Source: Archangium violaceum Cb vi76 (GTDB lineage Bacteria > Myxococcota > Myxococcia > Myxococcales > Myxococcaceae). Taken from it: 64,000 nucleotides of DNA. This document shows, one piece after another, positions 1 to 7,371 of this stretch. The first letter of the stretch is position 1. The number at the start of each line of letters is the position of its first letter. The translations under genes were made by a program, and so were the position numbers. The notes beneath the pieces are model-generated. The model saw only the letters and a list, made by a program, of their open reading frames with translations, was not told the DNA's origin and did no database searches. The stretch is from contig NZ_JPMI01000166.1 in NCBI RefSeq assembly GCF_000733295.1, positions 1 to 64,000 on the forward strand, given 5' to 3'.

Positions 1-1
1 A

Positions 2-907
2 CTGAGCGGGGTGGTGACGGTGGCCTCGAGTTCTAACTACGCACTGGCGGTGCGCTCTGACGGAACCGTGTGGGCCTGGGGCTACAACGCCGAGGGACAG
101 TTGGGGGATGGGACCCGGATCAACCGCTTGTTGCCGGTGCAGGTGCAAGGACTGAGTGGAGTGGTGGCGGTGGCCTCGGGTTCTGCCCACTCGATGGCGT
201 TGCGCTTCGATGGGACCGTGTGGGCCTGGGGCTCCAACTCCTTCGGCCAACTGGGGGATGGGACCCGGAGCAGCCGCTTGTTGCCGGTACAGGTGCAAGG
301 GCTGAGCGGGGTCGTGGCCGTGAAACTGGGCCTCCTCCACTCGTTGGCAGTGCGCTCCGACGGCACCCTATGGGCTTGGGGCTCCAACGGCATTGGTCGG
401 TTGGGCGATGGCACCACGACCACCCGCTTCTTGCCAGTGCAAGTGCAGGGTCTGAGCGGGGTGGTATCCGTCGCCGCCGGTTACGCCTTCTCGATGGCGG
501 TGCGCTCCGATGGAACCGTATGGACCTGGGGCATGAATTCCCTGAGCCAGCTGGGGGATGGGACCACGAGCACCCGTCTCTTGCCGGTGCAGGCGCTAGG
601 AGTGAGTGGGGTCGTGGCCGTGGCCGCAGGCTTCTGGCACTCGCTGGCCATGCGCTCGGATGGCACTATGTGGGGCTGGGGCTCCAACGAGTTTGGCCAG
701 TTGGGGACTGGTACAACGGTCCTCCGGAGCCCGTTGGTTCAAGTGGCGGATATGGCGGGGGTCGTGAGCATCGCTGGTAGCGAGACGTATTCGATGGCGG
801 TGCGCTCCGATGGCACTTTGTGGGCCTGGGGCGACAGCTCCTACGGCCAGCTAGGCTTTGGCTCGCTTTCCAACGCGGATACGCCCATTCGCTCCTTGCT
901 GTATTGA
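2..907 (+). CDS. RCC1-repeat (beta-propeller) protein, 5' end outside window
   Basis: The frame is open from the first bases and ends at a TGA at 905-907, so only the C-terminal ~300 residues are visible. The protein is built of about six units of ~50 residues, each with the pattern H-S-x-A-[LV/M]-R-x-D-G-T-[VL]-W-x-W-G and G-Q-L-G-D-G-T, the signature of RCC1-type seven-bladed propeller repeats. The DNA is correspondingly repetitive with a period of about 150 bp. In myxobacteria such proteins are usually secreted or lipid-anchored and of unknown function; the signal peptide would lie upstream of this window. A full-length homologue with a lipobox is at 33807-36023. The repeat identification is firm; the role is unknown. 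Confidence 0.85.
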   Translation: MSGVVTVASSSNYALAVRSDGTVWAWGYNAEGQLGDGTRINRLLPVQVQGLSGVVAVASGSAHSMALRFDGTVWAWGSNSFGQLGDGTRSSRLLPVQVQGLSGVVAVKLGLLHSLAVRSDGTLWAWGSNGIGRLGDGTTTTRFLPVQVQGLSGVVSVAAGYAFSMAVRSDGTVWTWGMNSLSQLGDGTTSTRLLPVQALGVSGVVAVAAGFWHSLAMRSDGTMWGWGSNEFGQLGTGTTVLRSPLVQVADMAGVVSIAGSETYSMAVRSDGTLWAWGDSSYGQLGFGSLSNADTPIRSLLY

Positions 908-929
908 ACCGCTCTTCCCGCCGGTCCTC

Positions 930-970
930 ATGCAACCTTGACATGCAACCCGCAGGTTGCATATTGATAG
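930..970 (+). promoter_or_regulatory. Promoter with ArsR-type operator for the ArsR/SRPBCC operon
   Basis: TTGACA at 938-943 and TATTGA at 962-967 form a sigma-70-like promoter with an 18-bp spacer. The spacer holds a perfect inverted repeat, ATGCAACC-CGCA-GGTTGCAT (943-962), and a third half-site ATGCAACC lies at 930-937. An inverted repeat between -35 and -10 is where ArsR repressors commonly bind, so autoregulation is inferred. Transcription would start near 973-975, only a few bases before the ATG at 977, so the message may be almost leaderless. Confidence 0.6.
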
Positions 971-976
971 GGATAG

Positions 977-1300
977 ATGGACATGGACATCGTGTTCAAG
1001 GCGCTCGCGGACTCGAGCCGCCGGCAGCTCCTGGATCTGCTGTACCAGGAGAACGGGCGGACGCTCGGCGAGCTCTGCGAGCACCTGGACATGTCGCGTC
1101 AGGCGGTCACCAAGCACCTGGCCGTGCTCGAGGAGGCCAACCTCGTCGCCGTGGTGTGGCGGGGCCGAGAGAAGCTGCACTACCTGAATCCCGTGCCGCT
1201 GCAGGACATCTACGAGCGGTGGATCGGGAAGTTCGAGCGTCAGCGCCTGCACGCGCTGCACACGCTCAAGACAAGGCTGGAAGAAGATGACGAGTCCTAA
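977..1300 (+). CDS. ArsR-family winged-helix repressor
   Basis: A 107-residue protein with the compact winged helix-turn-helix of the ArsR family: an N-terminal 'FKALADSSRRQLLDLL' helix, then a recognition region 'LGELCEHLDMSRQAVTKHL' and a wing around 'VVWRGREKLHYLN'. No cysteine cluster of metal-sensing type is visible (a single Cys near residue 35), so it is probably not a metalloid sensor. It overlaps the next gene by 14 bp and is followed by an SRPBCC protein, a widely seen pairing in which the repressor controls its own operon. An alternative ATG lies at 983. The 943-962 palindrome is the likely operator. Confidence 0.85.
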   Translation: MDMDIVFKALADSSRRQLLDLLYQENGRTLGELCEHLDMSRQAVTKHLAVLEEANLVAVVWRGREKLHYLNPVPLQDIYERWIGKFERQRLHALHTLKTRLEEDDES

Positions 1301-1751
1301 GCCGCAGTTCGTCTACGTCACGTACATCCAGACGACGCCGGAGAAGGTCTGGGCCGCCCTTCAGGACCCCGAGATGACCCGGCAGTTCTGGGGCCTGCAC
1401 AAGAACGTCTCGGACTGGAAGCCCGGCTCCCGCTGGACGCATCAGGACTACGAAACCCACGAGGTGCGCGTCACCGGCCAGGTGCTCGAGGCCGAGCCGC
1501 CGAAGAAGCTCGTCCTCACCTGGGGCTGGCCCGAGGGACGTCCTGGGGCCGAGCCTCCCTCCAGGGTCACCTTCCTCATCGAGCCCTTCATGGGCTCGGT
1601 GCGCCTGACCGTGACGCACGATGAGCTCGTCGAGGGCGGCGCGATGATGAAGGGCATCTCGCAGGGCTGGCCGCCCATCCTCTCGAGCCTCAAGTCGCTG
1701 CTCGAGACCGGCCAGCCGCTCGCCATGACGACGAAGCGCTGGGGTCGCTAA
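1287..1751 (+). CDS. SRPBCC / AHSA1-like domain protein
   Basis: A 154-residue single-domain protein of the START-like SRPBCC fold (activator-of-Hsp90-homologue, AHSA1, subfamily). It starts with the usual 'FVYVTYIQTTPEKVWAALQDPEMTRQFWG' type beta-strand and helix, continues with 'GSRWTHQDYETHEVRVTGQVLEAEPPKKLVLTW' type strands, and ends with the long C-terminal helix 'GWPPILSSLKSLLETGQPL'. These proteins have a hydrophobic ligand cavity; the ligand is not predictable here. It is translationally coupled to the ArsR gene (14-bp overlap), which suggests that the regulator controls production of this ligand-binding or small-molecule-modifying protein. Confidence 0.82.
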   Translation: MTSPKPQFVYVTYIQTTPEKVWAALQDPEMTRQFWGLHKNVSDWKPGSRWTHQDYETHEVRVTGQVLEAEPPKKLVLTWGWPEGRPGAEPPSRVTFLIEPFMGSVRLTVTHDELVEGGAMMKGISQGWPPILSSLKSLLETGQPLAMTTKRWGR

Positions 1752-1923
1752 GCCATCAGAAGAAAGTCCGTACAGGGGTCTGCTCTCAGCTCGAGAGCAG
1801 GAGGGACCCCTCCGGGCACGGTCTCGCCAGACTTGTCCGACAGTTGGACAAGTTCGTGAAGAGCGCGCCCGGCAGGCGCGGACGGTGAGGGGCACCGCCG
1901 CGCGGGATGGACCTGGAGACCGT
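1752..1923. repeat. Intergenic palindromes between convergent genes
   Basis: This 172-bp stretch separates two convergent genes and holds two perfect inverted repeats. The first is CTGCTCTC-AGCTC-GAGAGCAG near 1781-1801. The second is ACTTGTCC-GACAGTT-GGACAAGT at 1831-1853. Neither is followed by a T-run. The second closely resembles CAACTGGTCC-GACTGTT-GGACCAGTTG at 51402-51428, including the 7-nt spacer, and in both cases a GC-rich tract with GCGCG and CCGG follows. I read it as a dispersed palindromic unit that may also fold at the transcript end. Confidence 0.5.
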
Positions 1924-2601
1924 TCAACGCAGGAGCGAGCGGCCGGCTGCCAGGTATTGGTGGGCGGCCTTCGTGTCCACGCGCAGGATATCGTTGATGT
2001 CTTCGTTGGCCCGCTCGGACTCGTCCATGGCATCCCACTCTTCGCGGTCGAGCACCTCCGCGAGCAGCAGCGTGGTCAGCGGCGCCTGGGTGGAGGGTCT
2101 CGAGGGCTTGTCCGGCGCCATCACATAGCCAGAGGTGTGCTGGGCCTGCTGATGACGGGGATGGGCCAGGGTGACCCAGGTGGGCGTTCCGGACGCGAGC
2201 AGCCGGGCGCGAAGGTCGCCGCCGACCACGAATTGTGAGTCGGCCGGCGCGGTGATGACGACTTCCTCCACGAGCAACGACCCGGTCACCACCAGGTCGA
2301 AGCCCCACGACACCATCAGGTTGTGGCAGCGCAAATCACCCAGTACGATCAGTGCGCCGTTGTCGTGACGGCCGGTCCGCACCAGCACGTTGGCTTGGGT
2401 CGTCAGGGAGCCGTCCACCACCAGATAGGGCTGCTCCGGCTGCCACACTGGCGTGTCGAGGGCCGGCGGCGGTCGCAGGGCCCAGTCTACGTCGATGGTC
2501 AGCAACTCGCGTGCCGCGCTGGTCGCGAGGTTGGGATGGGCGGCATGCAGCGTTTCGAGCGCGTGATGGGCTGGACCCTTCATGGTCTCACGAGAGGGCA
2601 C
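1924..2601 (-). CDS. Hypothetical cytoplasmic protein, polymer-forming-like
   Basis: A 225-residue protein without signal peptide. The GTG at 2601 is chosen because GGAGG lies 7 nt upstream; this makes it overlap the end of the preceding MYXO-CTERM gene by 14 nt, consistent with translational coupling. Residues about 55-130 form repeating short hydrophobic strands ('LVVDGSLTT', 'LIVLGDLRC', 'LVVTGSLLVEEVVITA', 'FVVGGDLRARL'), a pattern seen in bactofilin-like or other right-handed beta-helical polymer-forming proteins. The C-terminal third is acidic ('DAMDESERANEDIND'). I do not recognise an enzyme motif. It is the third gene of an envelope operon with OmpA and MYXO-CTERM proteins. Confidence 0.6.
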   Translation of the reverse strand: MPSRETMKGPAHHALETLHAAHPNLATSAARELLTIDVDWALRPPPALDTPVWQPEQPYLVVDGSLTTQANVLVRTGRHDNGALIVLGDLRCHNLMVSWGFDLVVTGSLLVEEVVITAPADSQFVVGGDLRARLLASGTPTWVTLAHPRHQQAQHTSGYVMAPDKPSRPSTQAPLTTLLLAEVLDREEWDAMDESERANEDINDILRVDTKAAHQYLAAGRSLLR

Positions 2602-4600
2602 GGCAAGACCTCCGGCGTTGGCGGCGGGTCAGTGCGCTCAAGGTGCTCAGGCCCAGCAGCAACCATGAGGCATCCCCTCCCGTGGCCGAGCAGCCACTGC
2701 CCAGCAGGGCGAGGTCCGCGCCGGTGACGCGGAAGCTCCGCGTGGCTGGGGTCTCGTCCACGTTGCCCGCGGCATCCCGGGCTCGCACCTGCAGGGTGTA
2801 TGCCCCCTCGGCCAACGAGCTGAACGTGGCAGGCGATGGGCACGAGGTGAAGCCCGCGTCGTTCAGATTGCACTCGTAGGTGACGTCCGGCTCCGTCGCG
2901 CTGAACTCGAACGTCGCGGTGGTCTGCCGGGTGTAGCCCGAGGGGCCGGAGACGATGCTGGTGTCCGGTGGAGTGGTGTCCACCGTGAAGGTGTTGACTG
3001 CACTCCGGAGGCTGCGCACCGCCAGCACCTCCGAGACGGCCTGCACGGTATGCGGGCCATCGGACAGGTCCGTGGTCGGAGTGAAGGTGTAGTTGCCGCT
3101 GGCGTCGGACGTCACCCTGCCGGCCTCGTTGCCATCGATGTAGAGGATGACTTCGATCGCCGCCCCTGCGGGCAGGGCCTGGCCGGTGATGGGGGGACGG
3201 CGGTTGCTGGTGACGCTGCCGTTGGGCGGCGTGATGATCGTGGGGGGCTCGGGCACGACGAAGCCGCTCAGCCGCACGTCGGAGGTCCCGTTGGTACCCG
3301 GCTGGGCTCCGTAGGCGGGTTCCGAGGACTCCTGCTGGACGCCGGACGCGGAGCCAGTGGCGATGATGGGACAGGTGCCTCCCGCTGCCTGGAACAGCAC
3401 TCGCCCACCCGCACCACCGCCGCCAGGGCCCACCCGGATGGCATTCACGTTCCCACCGAGGCCGCCCGTGACGGAGAGCGCCGCGCAATCGGCCGTCCTG
3501 ACGAAGCGCAGGTAGATGGAGCCACCCGCGCCACCTCCACTGCCTCCATCCGAGGCCGCGGCGCTGGCCAGACCACCCGAGGCGGTGAGGGTGCCCGAGC
3601 CCGTGAGCTGACCGGCCCGGATGAAGATGGCGCCGCCTCCGCGCCCTCCGGGCACGCCCGTGCCGTCGGAGCCATGACCGGCCCCGCCGCCACCGCCGAA
3701 GGTGAATTGGGTCAGGGCAGGGTAGGTGAGTGCCGTGCCTCCCAGCCCGCCCACGTCCCGTCCACCGGTGTCTTCCGAGCGCCCGCCCTGGCCTCCTGCT
3801 CCTCCATGGCCACCGCCGCCACCGCCCGACTTGAAGCAGACTCCGCCGCCCGCGCCATTGGCCACGTTGCCACGCCCGGTCTGGGTGTCGCCGTAGCGCG
3901 TATTGGCAATGCCCTCGCCCTTTTGCGCGCCCGAGGGCGCCGGTTGCTCCAGTGCCGACAGTCCCGAGCAGCCCGTGGCCCCGGTGGTATCATTCACATA
4001 CTGGCCCCCACGAAACCCGAGGGCGCTGGCGTTGATCTGCCCGCCGTTGGTCACGGTGCCATCGGCCAGGAACGCGACGATGCCTCCGGTGCTTCCATCC
4101 CAGGGCGGAGCCGTGATGCTCCGGCCCGCGGCGATGGTGACGTTGGTGTACTCGGGCACCCGGATGACCTGCGTCACGTTCGCCGCGTACTCGTGGACGA
4201 GCGGCGCCGTCAGCTCCAGCGTCGTCGGTGTTACCGAGTCCACCCGCGCGAGCTCCCAGCGGCCCACCGGACGGGTGCTGAGGTCCACCGCATCGGGCGC
4301 CCCCGAGGCGGGCACCGGTGTGATGCCCGTCGTCTGGTGCACCAGCACCAGGTCATCCGCCGCGAAGCAGGAGGCCTCCCCAGAACACGCTCCGATGGGG
4401 ATGGAGGTGCTGCCCACCACCAGCGCGGCCGTCACGGGCGCATAGCTGTTGATGACGGTGTTGGGCCCCGCCACCACGAGCGGTCCGTTGTGCCCGTCGC
4501 CCACCCCGAACGTGTCGGCCTCCGCCAGCGCCGCACTCGAGCCGAGGGCCAGCACGCACAGCGCGGCCGAGAGCCATGTCTTCATGAATGGAGTCTTCAT
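2588..4600 (-). CDS. Gly-rich, Ig-like MYXO-CTERM surface protein (AgmC-like)
   Basis: A 670-residue exported protein. It has a signal peptide ending 'GSSAALAEA', a central glycine-rich segment with blocks such as 'GGGGGGAGHGSDGTG', then two Ig-like/Big modules beginning 'PPTIITPPNGSVTSNRRPP' and 'DTTPPDTSIVSGPSG'. The C terminus is a MYXO-CTERM sorting signal: 'GSGC', a hydrophobic helix 'WLLLGLSTLSAL' and an Arg cluster 'RRQRRR'. In this family the Cys is thought to be processed so that the protein is displayed on the outer surface. The layout resembles adventurous-gliding protein AgmC-type proteins. It overlaps the upstream OmpA gene by 4 bp (same operon). Class is firm; assignment to gliding is only family analogy. 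Confidence 0.8.
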   Translation of the reverse strand: MKTPFMKTWLSAALCVLALGSSAALAEADTFGVGDGHNGPLVVAGPNTVINSYAPVTAALVVGSTSIPIGACSGEASCFAADDLVLVHQTTGITPVPASGAPDAVDLSTRPVGRWELARVDSVTPTTLELTAPLVHEYAANVTQVIRVPEYTNVTIAAGRSITAPPWDGSTGGIVAFLADGTVTNGGQINASALGFRGGQYVNDTTGATGCSGLSALEQPAPSGAQKGEGIANTRYGDTQTGRGNVANGAGGGVCFKSGGGGGGHGGAGGQGGRSEDTGGRDVGGLGGTALTYPALTQFTFGGGGGAGHGSDGTGVPGGRGGGAIFIRAGQLTGSGTLTASGGLASAAASDGGSGGGAGGSIYLRFVRTADCAALSVTGGLGGNVNAIRVGPGGGGAGGRVLFQAAGGTCPIIATGSASGVQQESSEPAYGAQPGTNGTSDVRLSGFVVPEPPTIITPPNGSVTSNRRPPITGQALPAGAAIEVILYIDGNEAGRVTSDASGNYTFTPTTDLSDGPHTVQAVSEVLAVRSLRSAVNTFTVDTTPPDTSIVSGPSGYTRQTTATFEFSATEPDVTYECNLNDAGFTSCPSPATFSSLAEGAYTLQVRARDAAGNVDETPATRSFRVTGADLALLGSGCSATGGDASWLLLGLSTLSALTRRQRRRSCRALS

Positions 4601-6426
4601 TCGTTCCCGGGGGTGACGATGGTGAACGCCACGCGGCGGTTGGCCGCGCGGCCCTTGGCGGTCTTGTTGGTCATCAGGGGCCGATCCGGCCCGAAGCCCT
4701 GCGCCTCCAGGCGCGAGGCCTCCACGCCCTTCTTCACGAGGTAGTCCTTCACCGACTGGGCCCGTGCCAGCGACAGCCTGCGGTTGGCGTCCGGGTTACC
4801 GACGTTGTCGGAGTGGCCCTCGATGTTGATCTTCTCGATCTCCGGGTGCTGGTTGATGACCCAGGCGAGCTGGTCCAGCATCCGGAAGGAGCGCTTCTGG
4901 ATGATGGCCTTGCCGGTGGCGAAGAACACCGCCTGTTTGATCTCCAGGCTGCCCTTCTGGATGGCCACGAGCTGCTCGTCCTTGGCCGGGCAGCCATGGT
5001 TGGCGGCCTCGCCCTTCTCCTTGGGGCAGTTGTCCAGGTGGTCCGCCACGCTGTCGCCATCGCCGTCCCGTGCCGGGCAACCGCGCAGCTCCACCAGTCC
5101 CGCCTCGGTGGGGCAGTTGTCCCGGTCATCCACCACGCCGTCCCCATCCGTGTCCTTCACCGGGCAGCCCTGACGCGCGGCCGGGCCCGCCTCGCGGGGG
5201 CACTTGTCCACGGCGTCCAGGACGCCATCTCCATCCCGGTCCTTCGTCGGGCAGCCCCCGTTGTCGGCCGAGCCCGCGTCCTGGGGGCACTTGTCCGCCG
5301 AGTCCGGGATGCCATCTCCGTCCGAGTCCTTCCCCTTCACCACGTCCGCGCAGCCCTGGTTCTCGGCCGGGCCCGCCTCGTTGGGGCACCGGTCCGCCGA
5401 GTCCACGATGCCATCCCCATCCGTGTCCTTCACCGGGCAGCCCTGGCTCGCGGCCGGGCCCGCCTCGTTGGGGCACTTGTCCTGGTCATTGCTCACGCCG
5501 TCGCCGTCATCATCCCGCGCGGTGAGGGGCTCCTCGGTCTCGGTGCCTCCCAGCGCCACGCCGAGCAGCACGCGGAACGCCGGGGTGCCCGGCGTGTCTC
5601 CGAAGCCGGGTCCTCCCAGCGCGTAGACCTCGCCCAGTTTCCCCAGCGGCATCCGGAGGCCGGCGAGCAGCTCCAGCGAGCCCGGCTGGCGGGTGAGGGG
5701 CACGGTGCCCCGCACGTTGAGCTCTCCGCGCAGCCCGCTGCCCGTGGTGGCCAGCACCGCGCCCAGGCGCACCTCGTTGCCCACCTCGTCCTGGACGTTC
5801 TCGTCCGCGATGAGCGTGGCGGTGGGCCGCACCAGCACGCCCGCCTCCACACCGGCGCGCAGAAGGCCGAAGCGCCGGCCCGCCATCACCTTCGGCGAGA
5901 AGCGGAAGGTGGAGTCGCGCGCGAGTGCCTCCGCGCTGCCCACGGGAAGGCCCACGCCCAGCTCGACGGCCAGGTCCAACGGGTTCTCCCGCCGCTGCGA
6001 GAGCAGTCCCACCCGCACGTACGCCGAGGGCGTGGACAGTCCCGTCGTCGCCGGCGCCGCGAGGCCCTGGGCGCCGAGGTCATCCCCGCTCTGCCACACC
6101 ACCATGGGCAACTGGGCGCCGAGCTCCAGCCACCGCAGCGGGGCCCAGGCCGCCAGCAGGTGCGCCGTGGCCCGGTGCCCCACCAGCGCGCCCACGGGGC
6201 TGCCGTCCGCGTACAACACCAGTGGATCCTTCTCGTAATGCCCCAGCAGCGAGAGGCGGAAGCCGCCCGCGGGCAGCAGCTCACCGGTTCCCATCACCAG
6301 CGAGCCCCGGGCATTGGGGTTCAACTCCAGACGCTCCAGCTCGAACGCCGGCACGCTCGCGGGCTGGGCGAGCGCGGCCGAGGCCAGCAACAAGGTTGCG
6401 ACGGCGGATAGACGCACGTGGCTCAT
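4597..6426 (-). CDS. OmpA-family outer-membrane protein with TSP3 repeats
   Basis: A 609-residue protein: signal peptide (cleavage after 'SAALAQ'), a ~300-residue beta-barrel-like region rich in alternating strands, then about six thrombospondin type-3 calcium-binding repeats (D-x-D-G-D-G-[VI]-x-D-x-x-D-x-C-P) at roughly residues 305-470, and a C-terminal OmpA peptidoglycan-binding domain with 'INIEGHSDNVGNPDANRRLS' and 'ANRRVAF'. It should sit in the outer membrane and bind the cell wall. It is the first gene of an operon, overlapping the MYXO-CTERM gene by 4 bp. The OmpA plus MYXO-CTERM pairing recalls the TraB/TraA outer-membrane-exchange pair, but the partner lacks TraA's PA14 and Cys-rich modules. 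Confidence 0.88.
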   Translation of the reverse strand: MSHVRLSAVATLLLASAALAQPASVPAFELERLELNPNARGSLVMGTGELLPAGGFRLSLLGHYEKDPLVLYADGSPVGALVGHRATAHLLAAWAPLRWLELGAQLPMVVWQSGDDLGAQGLAAPATTGLSTPSAYVRVGLLSQRRENPLDLAVELGVGLPVGSAEALARDSTFRFSPKVMAGRRFGLLRAGVEAGVLVRPTATLIADENVQDEVGNEVRLGAVLATTGSGLRGELNVRGTVPLTRQPGSLELLAGLRMPLGKLGEVYALGGPGFGDTPGTPAFRVLLGVALGGTETEEPLTARDDDGDGVSNDQDKCPNEAGPAASQGCPVKDTDGDGIVDSADRCPNEAGPAENQGCADVVKGKDSDGDGIPDSADKCPQDAGSADNGGCPTKDRDGDGVLDAVDKCPREAGPAARQGCPVKDTDGDGVVDDRDNCPTEAGLVELRGCPARDGDGDSVADHLDNCPKEKGEAANHGCPAKDEQLVAIQKGSLEIKQAVFFATGKAIIQKRSFRMLDQLAWVINQHPEIEKINIEGHSDNVGNPDANRRLSLARAQSVKDYLVKKGVEASRLEAQGFGPDRPLMTNKTAKGRAANRRVAFTIVTPGNE

Positions 6427-6505
6427 GCTCCCTCCGTATCAACTTCTTGTAGCCCGCTGGCAATGAAACGTCGCCCGCCGCGTCTCCGGGCCCGGAGGTG
6501 CCTGC

Positions 6506-7333
6506 TCAGAACTTCACGCCGACAGAGGAGCGCAGTTGCGTGTCAAACCGCGACACTGTAGCGGGCGGGGCCGCGTCGTACGTGAGGACGAAGCCCATGC
6601 TGAAGATGAACCGTTCGTTGGGCTCCACCGTCAACAGGGTCTCGTTGAGCACCCGCACGTCCGACCACTGCGTCAGCCGTGGCTGCACGTACAGCGTCTC
6701 CACGAGATTCATGTTCTTCATCAATTCCACCCGGCCCATCACGTAGCTGCTCAGCCGGGGATCCAACCGCTCCTGGCCCGCGTCGGGCTCGCCGTCGTTG
6801 CGCAGTTGCTCGTACTCCAGCATCCCCGCCACGCCGAGGATGAGCGACGCCGCCTCCGTGCTCCACAGCGTGAAGCGCGGCCCCGCGCCCACCAGCCCCC
6901 GCAGCCGCAGCCGCCGGAAGGCATCCAGCTCGTGCTGGAGGAACGTCTCTCCCGCCAGCCACTGCGTGAAGCGGTAGCGGTAGCGCGCGTGCTCCAGGAA
7001 CCGGCTGGTGATGAGCGTGTCCTGGGCATGGCCGTACTCGCCCCGCACCACGCCCAGCAGCGTGTGCTTCTCCGTGCGCCACTGGCCCAGCACCGCCCCG
7101 CGCACCACCACCATCTCATTGCTGCCCGTGCGCCAGTCCAGCGACAGCTCCGCGCCCCCCGAGACCCCCATGGGCGACGCCGCCTCGTCGAAGAGTGCCT
7201 GCACGTTGACGATCTGCGCCGCCGCCTCCACGGAGGTCAGCAGCACCAGCACGAGCAGCCACGGGCCCACCGGCCCGCTCCGCGCCCGGCGCCCGCTCGC
7301 CAGCCTGGGGACCAGGGAAATGAAGTCTTCCAT
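6506..7333 (-). CDS. DUF481-like outer-membrane protein
   Basis: A 275-residue exported protein. The N-terminal segment 'GPWLLVLVLLTSVEAAAQ' is a signal peptide preceded by a long basic region. The mature part is a run of amphipathic strands ending in a terminal aromatic residue ('SSVGVKF'), as in outer-membrane barrels; strands such as 'LSLDWRTGSNEMVVVRGAVLGQW' and 'HARYRYRFTQWLAGETFLQ' match the DUF481 (YdiY-like) style. Function is unknown; E. coli YdiY is described as salt-induced. It is divergent from the MscS channel gene with only 38 bp between start codons, so the two may share control, which would fit an osmotic-stress theme. Confidence 0.65.
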   Translation of the reverse strand: MEDFISLVPRLASGRRARSGPVGPWLLVLVLLTSVEAAAQIVNVQALFDEAASPMGVSGGAELSLDWRTGSNEMVVVRGAVLGQWRTEKHTLLGVVRGEYGHAQDTLITSRFLEHARYRYRFTQWLAGETFLQHELDAFRRLRLRGLVGAGPRFTLWSTEAASLILGVAGMLEYEQLRNDGEPDAGQERLDPRLSSYVMGRVELMKNMNLVETLYVQPRLTQWSDVRVLNETLLTVEPNERFIFSMGFVLTYDAAPPATVSRFDTQLRSSVGVKF

Positions 7334-7371
7334 CGTTTATTTTGAACTCAAACTAGTTTAAGGGACAAGGG
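7334..7371. promoter_or_regulatory. Very short divergent promoter region with palindrome
   Basis: Only 38 bp separate the divergent DUF481-like and MscS genes. The region is AT-rich compared with its surroundings and contains a perfect 10-bp palindrome AAACTAGTTT at 7350-7359. 'AAGGGACAAGGG' just before the ATG at 7372 serves as the MscS ribosome-binding site. A shared operator or face-to-face promoters is an inference. Confidence 0.35.
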
